Source: Acidobacteriota bacterium (GTDB lineage Bacteria > Acidobacteriota > Terriglobia > Acidiferrales > UBA7541). From it: 33,891 nucleotides of DNA. Under the pieces are notes generated by a model that ran no database searches, was not told the DNA's origin, and saw nothing but the letters and a program-made list of their open reading frames with translations. This document shows, in pieces, positions 17,563 through 25,273 of this stretch (positions are counted from its first letter, which is position 1; each line of letters starts with the position of its first letter). The position numbers were made by a program, and so were the translations under genes. The stretch spans positions 1-33,891 of the forward strand of contig JAKASX010000034.1 in the NCBI GenBank assembly GCA_021818865.1, read 5' to 3'.

Positions 17563-18900
17563 GTGCCGCTCAACCACCATTCACCGCCGGGGCCGCGTGG
17601 ATTGCCGTGGCTCGGCGTCACGTTCGATTTGGTTCGCAACCCGCTCGAGTTGCTCGAACGAATGGGCCACACCTGCGGCCCGATTTCGGAAATGCGGTAC
17701 TGGCGCGGCTCGCGGGTGCTGCTCAACGATCCCGCGGCCATCGAGCAGGTGCTGGTGGTGCAGCACCAGAAATTCATCAAGGGCGTTCTGCTGCGGCTCA
17801 CAGCGCAGCGCCTGCTCGGCCGGGGATTGCTGACGAGCGAAGGCGAATTGTGGCGCCGGCAGCGGCGCCTGATGCAGCCGGCGTTTCATCGCGCCCGCAT
17901 CGCGGATTACGCACAGGCGATGGTGCGAATCGCCGCCGAGCAGGCAGAGGATTGGCGGCCGGGCGAGCAGCGCGACATCGCCGCCGAAATGATGAATATC
18001 TCGCTTCGCGTCGCGGTTCACACGCTGTTTGGCCTGGAAATGAAATCGGAGGCGCGTCCGATCGGTCAGGCGCTTTCGGCAATCATGCGGCGCGATCTGC
18101 GGCGATTGCGCTCGCCGGTGCGCCTGCCGAATTCGTTTCCCACCCCGGCGAATCGCCGCGCCGAAGGCGGCTACGCCCTGCTCGAATCGCTTGTGAGCGG
18201 GATCATCGAGGAAAAACGGCGCAACGGTCACTCGTCGGACGATCTGCTTTCGCGCCTCATCGCCGGCGGCGACGCCGAGGGCGCTCCGATGTCCGCGCGC
18301 CAGTTGCGCGACGAAACGATGACGCTCCTGCTCGCCGGCCACGAAACCACCGCCCTTGCGCTCACCTGGACCTGGTACCTGCTCTCGCAGAACCCCGAGC
18401 CCGAAGCCGCGCTACATCGCGAAATCGACAACGCCCTCGCCGGCCGCTCACCCACTCCCGAGGACCTCGACCGGATGCCCTACCTTGCCGCCGTGATTCA
18501 GGAATCGCTGCGGCTCTATCCGCCCGCTTACACGGTCGGCCGATCCTCGATCGAACCGATGGACATCGGCGGCTACCATTTTCCGGCCGATACCGTTTTC
18601 CTAATGTCGAGTTGGGTGACGCAGCGCGACCCGCGCAATTTCCCCGACCCGCTCGCTTTCCGGCCCGAGCGATGGATCGAGGGTCCGACCGTCGAAGGTT
18701 TCCGTTATTTCCCGTTTGGCGGAGGGCCGCGACGCTGCATCGGTCAGCCATTCGCGCTGATGGAACTTGGCCTGGTGGTGGCGCTGCTGGCTTCGCGTTT
18801 CCGGTTCCGGCTCACGCCGGGACATCGCGCGATTCCCGAGCCGCTCGTGACGCTCCGTGCGAAACACGGGATGCCGATGCGGATCGAGGAAAGAAGGTGA
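17563..18900 (+). CDS. Cytochrome P450
   Basis: A complete 445-residue P450. It shows the Pro-rich start (PPGPRGLPWLG), C-helix WRRQRR (97-102), I-helix oxygen-activation motif AGHETT (258-263), K-helix E314-SLR, the meander FRPERW (366-371), and the heme loop FPFGGGPRRC with thiolate C392. There is no membrane anchor and no fused reductase, so it is probably soluble and uses separate redox partners, none of which are in this window. The sequence resembles class E-type, fatty-acid or terpenoid hydroxylase-like P450s, but the substrate is unknown. It starts with GTG at 17563. The next gene begins 3 bp after its stop, so the two form an operon. Confidence 0.95.
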   Translation: MPLNHHSPPGPRGLPWLGVTFDLVRNPLELLERMGHTCGPISEMRYWRGSRVLLNDPAAIEQVLVVQHQKFIKGVLLRLTAQRLLGRGLLTSEGELWRRQRRLMQPAFHRARIADYAQAMVRIAAEQAEDWRPGEQRDIAAEMMNISLRVAVHTLFGLEMKSEARPIGQALSAIMRRDLRRLRSPVRLPNSFPTPANRRAEGGYALLESLVSGIIEEKRRNGHSSDDLLSRLIAGGDAEGAPMSARQLRDETMTLLLAGHETTALALTWTWYLLSQNPEPEAALHREIDNALAGRSPTPEDLDRMPYLAAVIQESLRLYPPAYTVGRSSIEPMDIGGYHFPADTVFLMSSWVTQRDPRNFPDPLAFRPERWIEGPTVEGFRYFPFGGGPRRCIGQPFALMELGLVVALLASRFRFRLTPGHRAIPEPLVTLRAKHGMPMRIEERR

Positions 18901-18903
18901 GCC

Positions 18904-19710
18904 ATGGCAAGGAACATTTGTAAACGGTGGCGATTCCCAGCGCCGGCGCTGATTATTTTCCTCTTGCTGTTCGCGTTCTCCTTGTTTCGCGCGCAACCTG
19001 CCGGCGCCGCTACGCAAAACGGGGAAAGCGCAACCGGATCGTCCGCAATCGTCTTTCCGCTGGTTCCGGGAAGCAAGTGGAAGTATCAGGCGATGCTGAG
19101 TTGGAGCGAAAATAATTCGGCGGAAGTCCATCAGAAACTCGTCGACTGGAAGATGGAAGTCGGGCGGATGATTCCGCGGCGCGAGGGCGATCGAGCTTAC
19201 GACGCCTATGCCATCAAGGGTTTCCCGCGCGACCTCGACGGTTCCCATGGCGATACCGCTCCGGCTGATTCCCTCATTATCGAATCCCGCAAAATCGGCT
19301 CCGATTCGATCAAGTTCTACTGGATTCCGCCCGCGGAAACTCCGAAAGCGCTCGCCCGGTTCGAAGATGCGTCCGATTCCCTCGCGGACGTGGTGAACGC
19401 CGATGAACTGTTTCTGGAATTTCCACTCGTGCGCGGACAAAGATTTTGCGGGCCGACCGGAATGATTCGCACCGACCAGTTCTACTGCTGGGTGGTGGGC
19501 AAGCCCGAAGCGGCGGATCTTTCGGGAATCGAGGGCGCGCCTAAACTTCCCTCACCCGTCGCGTATCCGGTCGAGTTCCTCACGGCCCAGCATTCCACGT
19601 CGTTCGATTTCGTTCCTGGCGTGGGAATCACGCGCTACAGCTATCAGGTGGCTGGCACGTCTTCCGATACGGAACTCACCCTGGTCGCCATCGAGCGCAA
19701 AGCACACTGA
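18904..19710 (+). CDS. Exported protein of unknown function paired with the P450
   Basis: A 268-residue protein that I do not recognise. A basic N-terminus and hydrophobic core (about 13-29) ending AGAA-T make a Sec signal peptide, so it is periplasmic or secreted. The mature part begins FPLVPGSKWKYQAML, a G-x-x-W-x-Y opening seen in many exported beta-rich proteins of unknown function, and continues as likely beta-strands. Two cysteines in the later part (in RFCGPTG and QFYCWVVG) could form a disulfide. The ATG is preceded by AGGTGA and lies 3 bp after the P450 stop, so coexpression is very likely. Whether it binds the P450 substrate or product is open; the P450 is cytoplasmic. Confidence 0.8.
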   Translation: MARNICKRWRFPAPALIIFLLLFAFSLFRAQPAGAATQNGESATGSSAIVFPLVPGSKWKYQAMLSWSENNSAEVHQKLVDWKMEVGRMIPRREGDRAYDAYAIKGFPRDLDGSHGDTAPADSLIIESRKIGSDSIKFYWIPPAETPKALARFEDASDSLADVVNADELFLEFPLVRGQRFCGPTGMIRTDQFYCWVVGKPEAADLSGIEGAPKLPSPVAYPVEFLTAQHSTSFDFVPGVGITRYSYQVAGTSSDTELTLVAIERKAH

Positions 19711-19743
19711 GGGCGTGGCCGAGAAGCGCTCGGGGATGATGCA

Positions 19744-19773
19744 CCGAGCGCCAAAATCCCTCTCGGCGCTCGG
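19744..19773. terminator. Bidirectional terminator-like hairpin
   Basis: A perfect 9-bp stem, CCGAGCGCC (19744-19752) with GGCGCTCGG (19765-19773), and a 12-nt loop lie between two convergent genes: 34 bp after the plus-strand stop and 25 bp after the minus-strand stop. No strong T-tract is present. Confidence 0.55.
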
Positions 19774-19798
19774 CGCGAACGAATGGAATCTTCGACCG

Positions 19799-20461
19799 TC
19801 AGTTTCCGCCTGGCCCAGTTCCACTTGGCGCGGCACCGGGTTGACCCGCTCCGGCCGGAAAATGCAGACGGTGAATGGTGATTCGAGTGCCGGAGAAACC
19901 GCGCATCCACGCGCGGCGCATTTCGAGCAGTTTCTGGCGCTGTTCGGGAGTGAACGCGCCGCGCATCGCCAGCCGGAAATCCACCGCCGATTTCTCCTGC
20001 ACGAGCCTCAAATCGCTCATTTTCTGCAGAGTGGCGTCGATCGCGGCGCGGTCGGGATGGTCGGCTGTGATTTGATTGCGCAAATCGAGCCGCTGAATTT
20101 CGAGGTCGGCGCGATTGCGTATCTGGCCTTTCAGAAAATCCGTCGCCTGCTGGCGAATCTTATCCGCCTGCTCGGGAGTGATGTTCAGCCGCTGCCGCAT
20201 TTCCGGGCTATTCACCAGCCGCAGCAGCATCGATCCCGCCATGGGCCCTCGCCCGCGCATTCCGCCGCCCATCCAACCCATTCTCCCTGGCGCCCGCCAG
20301 CCGCCTCCACGCATCGGTCCCTGCCACGGACCGCGTTCCGCCGGAGGGGTTTGCCAGCCGGACTGCGTCCGCGTTTGAGGGCCGGGCGCCTGCGCGCAGG
20401 CGGCAGGCAGGGCAAAGGCGAGTGAAAAAAGGAAAGCAAAGACGGACATTCGATATCGCAT
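19799..20461 (-). CDS. Periplasmic Spy/CpxP-like protein
   Basis: A 220-residue exported protein. The signal peptide (MRYRMSVFAFLF... to ACA-Q) is followed by a Gly/Arg/Met/Trp/Pro-rich low-complexity part (about 35-80), then a helical domain with two LTxxQ-like motifs, LNITPEQADKIR and AFTPEQRQKLLEMR, the hallmark of Spy/CpxP/ZraP proteins. These act as periplasmic chaperones or metal-stress sensors. The C-terminal tail is Gly/Pro-rich. ATG 20461 has GGAG eight bases upstream; a longer frame to 20491 lacks a ribosome site. It is divergent from the Ca2+-ATPase gene across a 340-bp gap. Exact function and metal response are inferred. Confidence 0.78.
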   Translation of the reverse strand: MRYRMSVFAFLFSLAFALPAACAQAPGPQTRTQSGWQTPPAERGPWQGPMRGGGWRAPGRMGWMGGGMRGRGPMAGSMLLRLVNSPEMRQRLNITPEQADKIRQQATDFLKGQIRNRADLEIQRLDLRNQITADHPDRAAIDATLQKMSDLRLVQEKSAVDFRLAMRGAFTPEQRQKLLEMRRAWMRGFSGTRITIHRLHFPAGAGQPGAAPSGTGPGGN

Positions 20462-20801
20462 CGCTGATTCTCCGTTTCCGAAAAGCTCCACTCTCTATTC
20501 GTCCCGGCCGGCTGTTCGAGTTCCAAAATCTGGCGCCGGCCCCCGGAATCGCGGCAGGACGCGCGTTTCGCGTTCGTGCTGTTTGGGCGAAGCACACGTT
20601 AGCAAGAAGCTCATGTTCCGTCCGTCGTTCCCATGATGAAATATTCGCAAGACTGGGTGGAAGACCCGAAAGCGATTTTGAAAGCGGCGGACGCCGTGTA
20701 TTTGCGTTCGGCCGGGGCGGGTCCGGAATGCAACTCGAACGGCGGATGGCGGTGAGCCGAGGTTCCAGTTTACGGGCGCCGGATTGTCGGCGGTTTTGCT
20801 G
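20462..20801. other. Divergent gap between the Spy-like gene and the Ca2+-ATPase
   Basis: A 340-bp stretch without a confident gene. On the minus strand GGAACT (20519-20524) and CGAAT (20497-20501), 17 bp apart, weakly resemble an ECF promoter for the Spy-like gene. On the plus strand a 40-codon open frame (20633-20755, tandem ATG start, ending GGWR) has no Shine-Dalgarno and no known relative to my eye; it may be a relic or chance. No clear promoter for the ATPase is visible. Confidence 0.4.
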
Positions 20802-23522
20802 ATGGCCGTCTCACCGATCGTTGCGGGCGAAGCAAAACAAGAGGAAAAAGGCGCCGGTTGGCACGCGCTCGATTCCGGCGAAGTGATTCGCCGGTGGCAG
20901 ACGAACGCGGAGCGTGGCCTCGAATCACGCGAAGCGGAGCGGCGCCTGGCGCAATACGGCCCGAACGCCTTTGCCGCCGCGCGCAAGGCGGCGTGGACGC
21001 AGATTCTGCTTCGGCAGTTTCTGAGCGTCCTCATCGTGATTCTGGTGATCGCGGCGGCGATTTCCTACGCCGTGGGCCACGTGGTCGACGCCGTGGCCAT
21101 CCTGGCGATCGTCGCCGTCAATGGCGTGCTCGGTTTCGTCCAGGAATGGAAGGCGGAAGAGGCGCTCGAAGCGCTGCGCCGGATGCTGGCGCCGCGGGCT
21201 CGCGCCGTCCGTGACGCCCGGGAAGTCGAAATCGAGGCGCGCGCGCTCGTTCCCGGCGATATCGTCCTGCTCGAAACCGGTGACCGCGTTCCCGCCGATC
21301 TTCGCATCGCGGAATCCATGGCGCTTCGCGCGGATGAATCGCTGCTCACCGGCGAATCGGTATCCGTGGCGAAGCAGTCGGCGCCGTCGAGTCACGACGC
21401 GGCGCTCGCCGAGCGCGGTTCGATGCTCTGGATGGGCACGAACGTGACGAGCGGCTGGGCGCGCGGGGTGGTCGTCGCCACCGGCGAAACGACCGAATTC
21501 GGCCGCATCGCCCACATGACCGAATCGCTTGGCGAGGAAAAAACACCTCTCGAAAGGCGGCTGGCGGGGCTCGGCCGGCAAGTCGGGATTTTCGCGATCG
21601 GCGTTTCGGCGATCGTCGCCGTGGGCGGCTGGCTGATGGGCAAGCCGGCGCTGGAGATGTTTTTGACCGGCATTTCGCTCGCCGTCGCCGTGGTTCCGGA
21701 GGGTTTGCCGGCGGTGGTGACGATTGCGCTGGCACTCGGTGTAAACGCGATGGCGCGCCGGCGCGCGTTGCTCCGCCGCTTGCAAGCAGCCGAAACGCTG
21801 GGCGCGGCTTCGGTGATTTGCACCGACAAGACCGGCACGCTCACCCAAAACGAAATGACGGTGACTGCGATCTGGCTACCGGCCGATGGCCGAATCGACG
21901 TCACAGGCACCGGCTACGCGCCGGTGGGCGACTTTCGCCGCCAGGGCGCGCCGCTCGGTGCGGAAACGCAAACGGCGCTCGACGACCTGCTCGAATCGGC
22001 GCTGCGGTCGAATCACGCTCGCGTTTACCGCGAGCAGGACGGCTGGCAACGCCTGGGTGAGCCGACCGAAGCGGCGCTGGTCGTCGCGGCGATGAAGGCC
22101 GGCATCGAGCCCCAGGACAGCAGCGAATTCGCGGCCGAATTTCCCTTCGATTCCGAGCGCAAGCGGATGACGGTGGTCGTGCGACGCGGCGCCGGCCTGG
22201 AAGCCCACGCGAAGGGCGCACCGGAAGTACTTCTCGATCGTTCCAACCGCTTGGCCGACGGCCCGACCACACGGGAAATCACGCCCGGGGACCGCGCGCG
22301 CATCCTGGCCGCAGCGGACGAGATGGCCAGGGAAGGTTTGCGCGTGCTCGCGATGGCGCGGCGGCGTCTGCCGGCTGGAATTCCGCTCGCGCCCGACGCG
22401 GTGGAAAAGGAAATGACGTTTCTGGGATTGGCGGGAATGATGGACCCTCCGCGGCCCGAAGTGCCAGAAAGCGTGCGGCAGGCGCGCGCGGCCGGAATCA
22501 AGGTAATCGTGGTGACGGGCGATTCCCCGGCGACCGCGACGACCATCGCCGGCCGCGTCGGTTTGCCGGTCAATCGCGTGCTGACCGCGCAGGACCTCGC
22601 TCAACTTTCCGACTCGGACCTGCAAGCGGCTTTGCGGGAAGACGTGCTGTTCGCGCGCATCACCCCGGAAGACAAAATCCGGATCGTCGAGGCGTTGCAG
22701 AGACTCGGCCACGTGGTCTGCATGACCGGCGACGGCGTCAACGACGCCCCAGCGCTCAAAAAGGCCGATGTGGGCGTGGCGATGGGTATGCGCGGCACCG
22801 ACGTGGCGAAAGCGGCGTCCGACCTGGTTCTCACCGACGACAATTTCGCTTCCATCGTCGCCGCGATCGAAGAGGGACGCCGCCAGTGGGACAATATCCG
22901 GAAATTCGTCCGCTACCTGCTCTCGTCGAACATCGGCGAAGTCGTGGCGATTCTGGTCAACACCTTTCTCGGCGGTCCGCTGATTCTCATGCCCGCGCAA
23001 ATCCTCTGGATCAATCTGGTCACCGACGGCGCTTGCGCGGTCGCCCTGGCGGTCGAACCGGCCGGCAAGCAGGTTCTGCGCCAACCCCCGCGTCCGGTTC
23101 GCGAACCGATTCTGGGCCGCGCGGGAATGTTCAGGGTGCTCGCGCTCGGCGGCTATTTGGGATTCGGCACGATTTGGCTGTTCCATCATTATTTGGCGGC
23201 GGGGGCGCGTCCCGAGATGGCCGCGACGATGGCCTTTTGCGGCCTCGTGATTCTGGAGCAACTGAACGTCTTCAATTTCCGGTCACTCTCCGAGCCGATT
23301 CATTCGATCGGCTGGGCGTCCAACCGGCCGCTCTTGGCCGCCTGGGTGGCGACCATCGGTCTGCAGTTGGCCGGCGTCTACGTTCCCTTCCTGCAGAGCG
23401 CGCTACACACGGTCCCGCTCTCCTGGCACGACTGGGCAGTGATTGTGGTGTTTGCCCTGCCGGTGTTTCTCATCCCGGAAACGGTGAAATGGATTCGCTG
23501 GCGCCGGACAAGCCGGGCTTAG
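20802..23522 (+). CDS. Ca2+-transporting P-type ATPase (type IIA, SERCA/PacL-like)
   Basis: A 906-residue inner-membrane pump, complete. It has the N-terminal cation-ATPase domain, the actuator TGES (183-186), phosphorylation site D342-KTGTLT, nucleotide-binding KGAPE, and the hinge GDGVNDAPAL. The transport residues match SERCA: PEGLP in M4 (E300), N710 and E713 in M5, N738, T741 and D742 in M6, and E819 in M8; the spacing from N710 to D742 equals N768 to D800 of SERCA. Two-site Ca2+ binding is therefore plausible, which favours Ca2+ over Na+ or Mn2+. ATG 20802 is chosen; an in-frame TTG at 20784 is possible and neither has a good ribosome site. Its TAG stop overlaps the stop of the convergent gene. 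Confidence 0.93.
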   Translation: MAVSPIVAGEAKQEEKGAGWHALDSGEVIRRWQTNAERGLESREAERRLAQYGPNAFAAARKAAWTQILLRQFLSVLIVILVIAAAISYAVGHVVDAVAILAIVAVNGVLGFVQEWKAEEALEALRRMLAPRARAVRDAREVEIEARALVPGDIVLLETGDRVPADLRIAESMALRADESLLTGESVSVAKQSAPSSHDAALAERGSMLWMGTNVTSGWARGVVVATGETTEFGRIAHMTESLGEEKTPLERRLAGLGRQVGIFAIGVSAIVAVGGWLMGKPALEMFLTGISLAVAVVPEGLPAVVTIALALGVNAMARRRALLRRLQAAETLGAASVICTDKTGTLTQNEMTVTAIWLPADGRIDVTGTGYAPVGDFRRQGAPLGAETQTALDDLLESALRSNHARVYREQDGWQRLGEPTEAALVVAAMKAGIEPQDSSEFAAEFPFDSERKRMTVVVRRGAGLEAHAKGAPEVLLDRSNRLADGPTTREITPGDRARILAAADEMAREGLRVLAMARRRLPAGIPLAPDAVEKEMTFLGLAGMMDPPRPEVPESVRQARAAGIKVIVVTGDSPATATTIAGRVGLPVNRVLTAQDLAQLSDSDLQAALREDVLFARITPEDKIRIVEALQRLGHVVCMTGDGVNDAPALKKADVGVAMGMRGTDVAKAASDLVLTDDNFASIVAAIEEGRRQWDNIRKFVRYLLSSNIGEVVAILVNTFLGGPLILMPAQILWINLVTDGACAVALAVEPAGKQVLRQPPRPVREPILGRAGMFRVLALGGYLGFGTIWLFHHYLAAGARPEMAATMAFCGLVILEQLNVFNFRSLSEPIHSIGWASNRPLLAAWVATIGLQLAGVYVPFLQSALHTVPLSWHDWAVIVVFALPVFLIPETVKWIRWRRTSRA

Positions 23523-23956
23523 CGCGGCGTGGCGCGCTCGGCTAAAATCCTCAACGAACTGCCTAGCGCGCCGAGCGGGACTGCCACGTGGACCGTTTCC
23601 CGCGGATCGTTCACGTCGACCACCAGCGAGCCGTCGCGCTTGCTCACGTTCACCTGCTCCACTCGATCCGTCACTTCCACCAACGGGCCGTCCGGACACT
23701 TCTCCAGTTCGGACGCGGCTGCCGTGGCTGCCGGCAGCCACTCCCGAGCGTTGTCAATCGCGTTTTCAAGCCGACGGCGGGGTATCAGCCGCAGCGCGAT
23801 CGGCGCGGCCATCGCCGGCGCCGCGAGCCAGATGTGCGTTCCGCCCGACCGATGTTCCTGGACGCTAACGCGAACGAATCCTTCGCTCGAAACGATTCCG
23901 CCCGCGACCAGCGCCGTGCCCAGCAGGCCCAACCCTATTTTTGCCGCCAGAATCAC
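23519..23956 (-). CDS. Membrane-anchored paralogue of the adjacent repeat protein, unknown function
   Basis: A 145-residue protein that I cannot name. A hydrophobic segment (about 2-22) should anchor or export it. Two related beta blocks follow: GFVRVSVQEHRSGG...IWLAAPAMAAPIALRLIP (27-59) and GPLVEVTDRVEQVNVSKRDG...VHVAVPLGALG (90-132), separated by a helical stretch with an Arg patch (60-63). Both blocks align with those of the upstream 185-residue protein, so the two are paralogues. The GTG start at 23956 has AGGAGG six bases upstream, which is strong. The gap to the upstream gene is 21 bp, so they form an operon. Its TAA stop overlaps the TAG of the convergent Ca2+-ATPase by two bases. Confidence 0.75.
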   Translation of the reverse strand: MILAAKIGLGLLGTALVAGGIVSSEGFVRVSVQEHRSGGTHIWLAAPAMAAPIALRLIPRRRLENAIDNAREWLPAATAAASELEKCPDGPLVEVTDRVEQVNVSKRDGSLVVDVNDPRETVHVAVPLGALGSSLRILAERATPR

Positions 23957-23977
23957 GGCGTTCCTCCTGCCGACGGC

Positions 23978-24535
23978 TTACTGGTCGTCGTTGTGCGAAT
24001 CGATCCAGATGCGAACCGACTGCCGGTCGCCGGTCACCGTCACCAGCGTCATGTCGCCGGCGTTTTCGAGCGCCTGAATGGCCGCCTCGACGTTCAATTC
24101 GTGCGAATTGGCGCTTGATGTCAGCGCTTCGGCCACCGCCCACGGCACGGTCACGTCCACGTTCTCTTTTTCGCCCTTCGTGTTCACCACGTGTACGATC
24201 AGCACGCCATTCTTTTTTGCCACGCGCACGTTCTGACCCGGCTGCTCCACGGTGACGAATTCGCCGTCGGGAGCGTTTTTGAGCGCGGCCAGAATCTGCG
24301 TCACGTTCACGCCGTTCGCCTGGAAATTGCCGATCCGCACCTTGCCGTCGCGCAGCTTGCCGTTATCGATGGCCGGAATCACCTGCGCCGCCAGCGAAAG
24401 CGGGATGTTGACGCGCACTTTCTGCCCATCGCGCGCGTTATCCACGCGAACGTGCAGATACCGCTCGCCGGGCGCGGCCCATGCCGCCGCCGTGGCGACG
24501 AAAATCAGTGCCAGTACCGCGAACACTTTTTTCAT
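23978..24535 (-). CDS. Exported internal-repeat protein of unknown function, ECF-promoter driven
   Basis: A 185-residue periplasmic or secreted protein. The signal peptide is 1-21 (cleavage near AWA-APG). The mature chain is built from repeats: a beta block at 26-56 (YLHVRVDNARDGQKVRVNIP), a helix at 77-88, a second beta block at 91-140, a second helix at 147-160 and a truncated third block at 162-180. Helix plus block repeats: VNVTQILAALKNAPDG matches LNVEAAIQALENAGD, and FVTVEQPGQNVRV matches LVTVTGDRQSVRI. No catalytic motif is visible; it may be a structural or binding module. ATG 24535 has AGGAGG nine bases upstream; the much longer open frame upstream is a shadow. It is the first gene behind an ECF-type promoter and is followed 21 bp on by its paralogue. 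Confidence 0.8.
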   Translation of the reverse strand: MKKVFAVLALIFVATAAAWAAPGERYLHVRVDNARDGQKVRVNIPLSLAAQVIPAIDNGKLRDGKVRIGNFQANGVNVTQILAALKNAPDGEFVTVEQPGQNVRVAKKNGVLIVHVVNTKGEKENVDVTVPWAVAEALTSSANSHELNVEAAIQALENAGDMTLVTVTGDRQSVRIWIDSHNDDQ

Positions 24536-24566
24536 GACCGTTTTCCTCCTCGGTCCTTCTGCTTGT

Positions 24567-24594
24567 GTTACGCAGCAGCCGGGCGAAAGGTTCC
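24567..24594 (-). promoter_or_regulatory. ECF sigma-factor type promoter
   Basis: On the minus strand GGAACC (24589-24594) is followed after exactly 16 bp by CGTAAC (24567-24572), the classic ECF arrangement of GGAAC and CGT boxes. The predicted transcript would start about 25 nt before ATG 24535, just ahead of its AGGAGG. No sigma factor or anti-sigma gene is in the window, so the controlling sigma acts from elsewhere. Confidence 0.6.
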
Positions 24595-24636
24595 CGGCTC
24601 TCCGGCTCCGTGTGGCCGCGTGTGCAGGGGGCGAAG

Positions 24637-25113
24637 TTACGAGGTGTGATCGACGATGATGCGCCAACCGGCGCGCGTTTTTTGGAAGGTGAGCGTGAAA
24701 AAGCCGCCGATATCGCCGCCGTTCGCACGCGTGCGTTCGAGGTGCCACTGGCCGATCGCCAGCGCGTGGCTCGCGTCGAACAGCAGAATTTCCAGATGAG
24801 TGAACGTGAGCGAGCCCATTTTCCCGCGCCCGCCCGAGGCGTACGCTTTTTCGTAGCGTGCGCGAATCGCCTGCCAGCCGCGCACAAGCCCGGTCGAGCC
24901 GATGTAGATGGTTTTGGGCGAATTCCGATAGCTGGCGAGGAAGGCGTTCAGGTCGCCGCGGTTCCACGCGGCCACGCTACGATCGAGCACCTGTCGGATG
25001 GCGGTTTCCGCCGCACCCGCGTGCGCCGATTTCGCCCCTTGCGCGCGCCCTGGCGCCGGGAACATCAGAAAACCGAAAAGTCCGCAGAAAATCAGCCAGC
25101 GTCCCGTCTTCAT
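24637..25113 (-). CDS. Exported SnoaL/DUF4440-like (NTF2-fold) protein
   Basis: A 158-residue protein with a signal peptide (MKTGRWLIFCGLFGFLMFPA, cleavage near RAQ-G). The mature part has the NTF2-like pattern: a long helix AIRQVLDRSVAAWNRGDLNAFL with the W-N-x-G-D motif, then a helix WQAIRARYEKAY, and three long strands ending FTLTFQKTRAGWRIIVDHTS. Secreted DUF4440-type proteins are common but mostly without a known role; a small-ligand pocket is likely. ATG 25113 has GGGAGG six bases upstream; the longer frame to 25260 runs into an intergenic repeat region. The neighbour downstream, 101 bp away, has its own promoter. Confidence 0.85.
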   Translation of the reverse strand: MKTGRWLIFCGLFGFLMFPAPGRAQGAKSAHAGAAETAIRQVLDRSVAAWNRGDLNAFLASYRNSPKTIYIGSTGLVRGWQAIRARYEKAYASGGRGKMGSLTFTHLEILLFDASHALAIGQWHLERTRANGGDIGGFFTLTFQKTRAGWRIIVDHTS

Positions 25114-25150
25114 CGCCGTCCTCCCTGGTTCAGCGCGGCAGAACCCGACT

Positions 25151-25260
25151 TTCCTCATGGTCGAGGAAACAGCACATTCCTCGTCCCGACCTTTCGGGGC
25201 TCGGAATGACCACGCACTTTGTGGTGCCGCGGCTTTCGGTGCGAGCCGGTGCCGCGGCAC
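25151..25260. repeat. String of intergenic inverted repeats
   Basis: Three hairpins follow one another: TTCCTC/GAGGAA (25151-25168), ATTCC...GGAAT enclosing CCCGA/TCGGG (25176-25207), and a 10-bp stem GTGCCGCGGC/GCCGCGGCAC (25224-25260). The minus-strand text of the middle part, a CATTCCGAG...GAGGAAT pattern, resembles a motif I associate with dispersed intergenic repeats in several soil bacteria. The last hairpin lies 14 bp beyond the MBL gene stop and can act as its terminator. Confidence 0.5.
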
Positions 25261-25273
25261 TTTGGAACGCTCT

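Noticed and set aside
20422-20802. 126-codon plus-strand frame ending at the Ca2+-ATPase start
   Set aside because: It begins inside the signal peptide of the well-supported Spy-like gene and shows no protein-like conservation features.
21876-23261. 461-codon open frame opposite the Ca2+-ATPase
   Set aside because: Arg/His-rich, no start signal, fully inside a gene with all P-type motifs.
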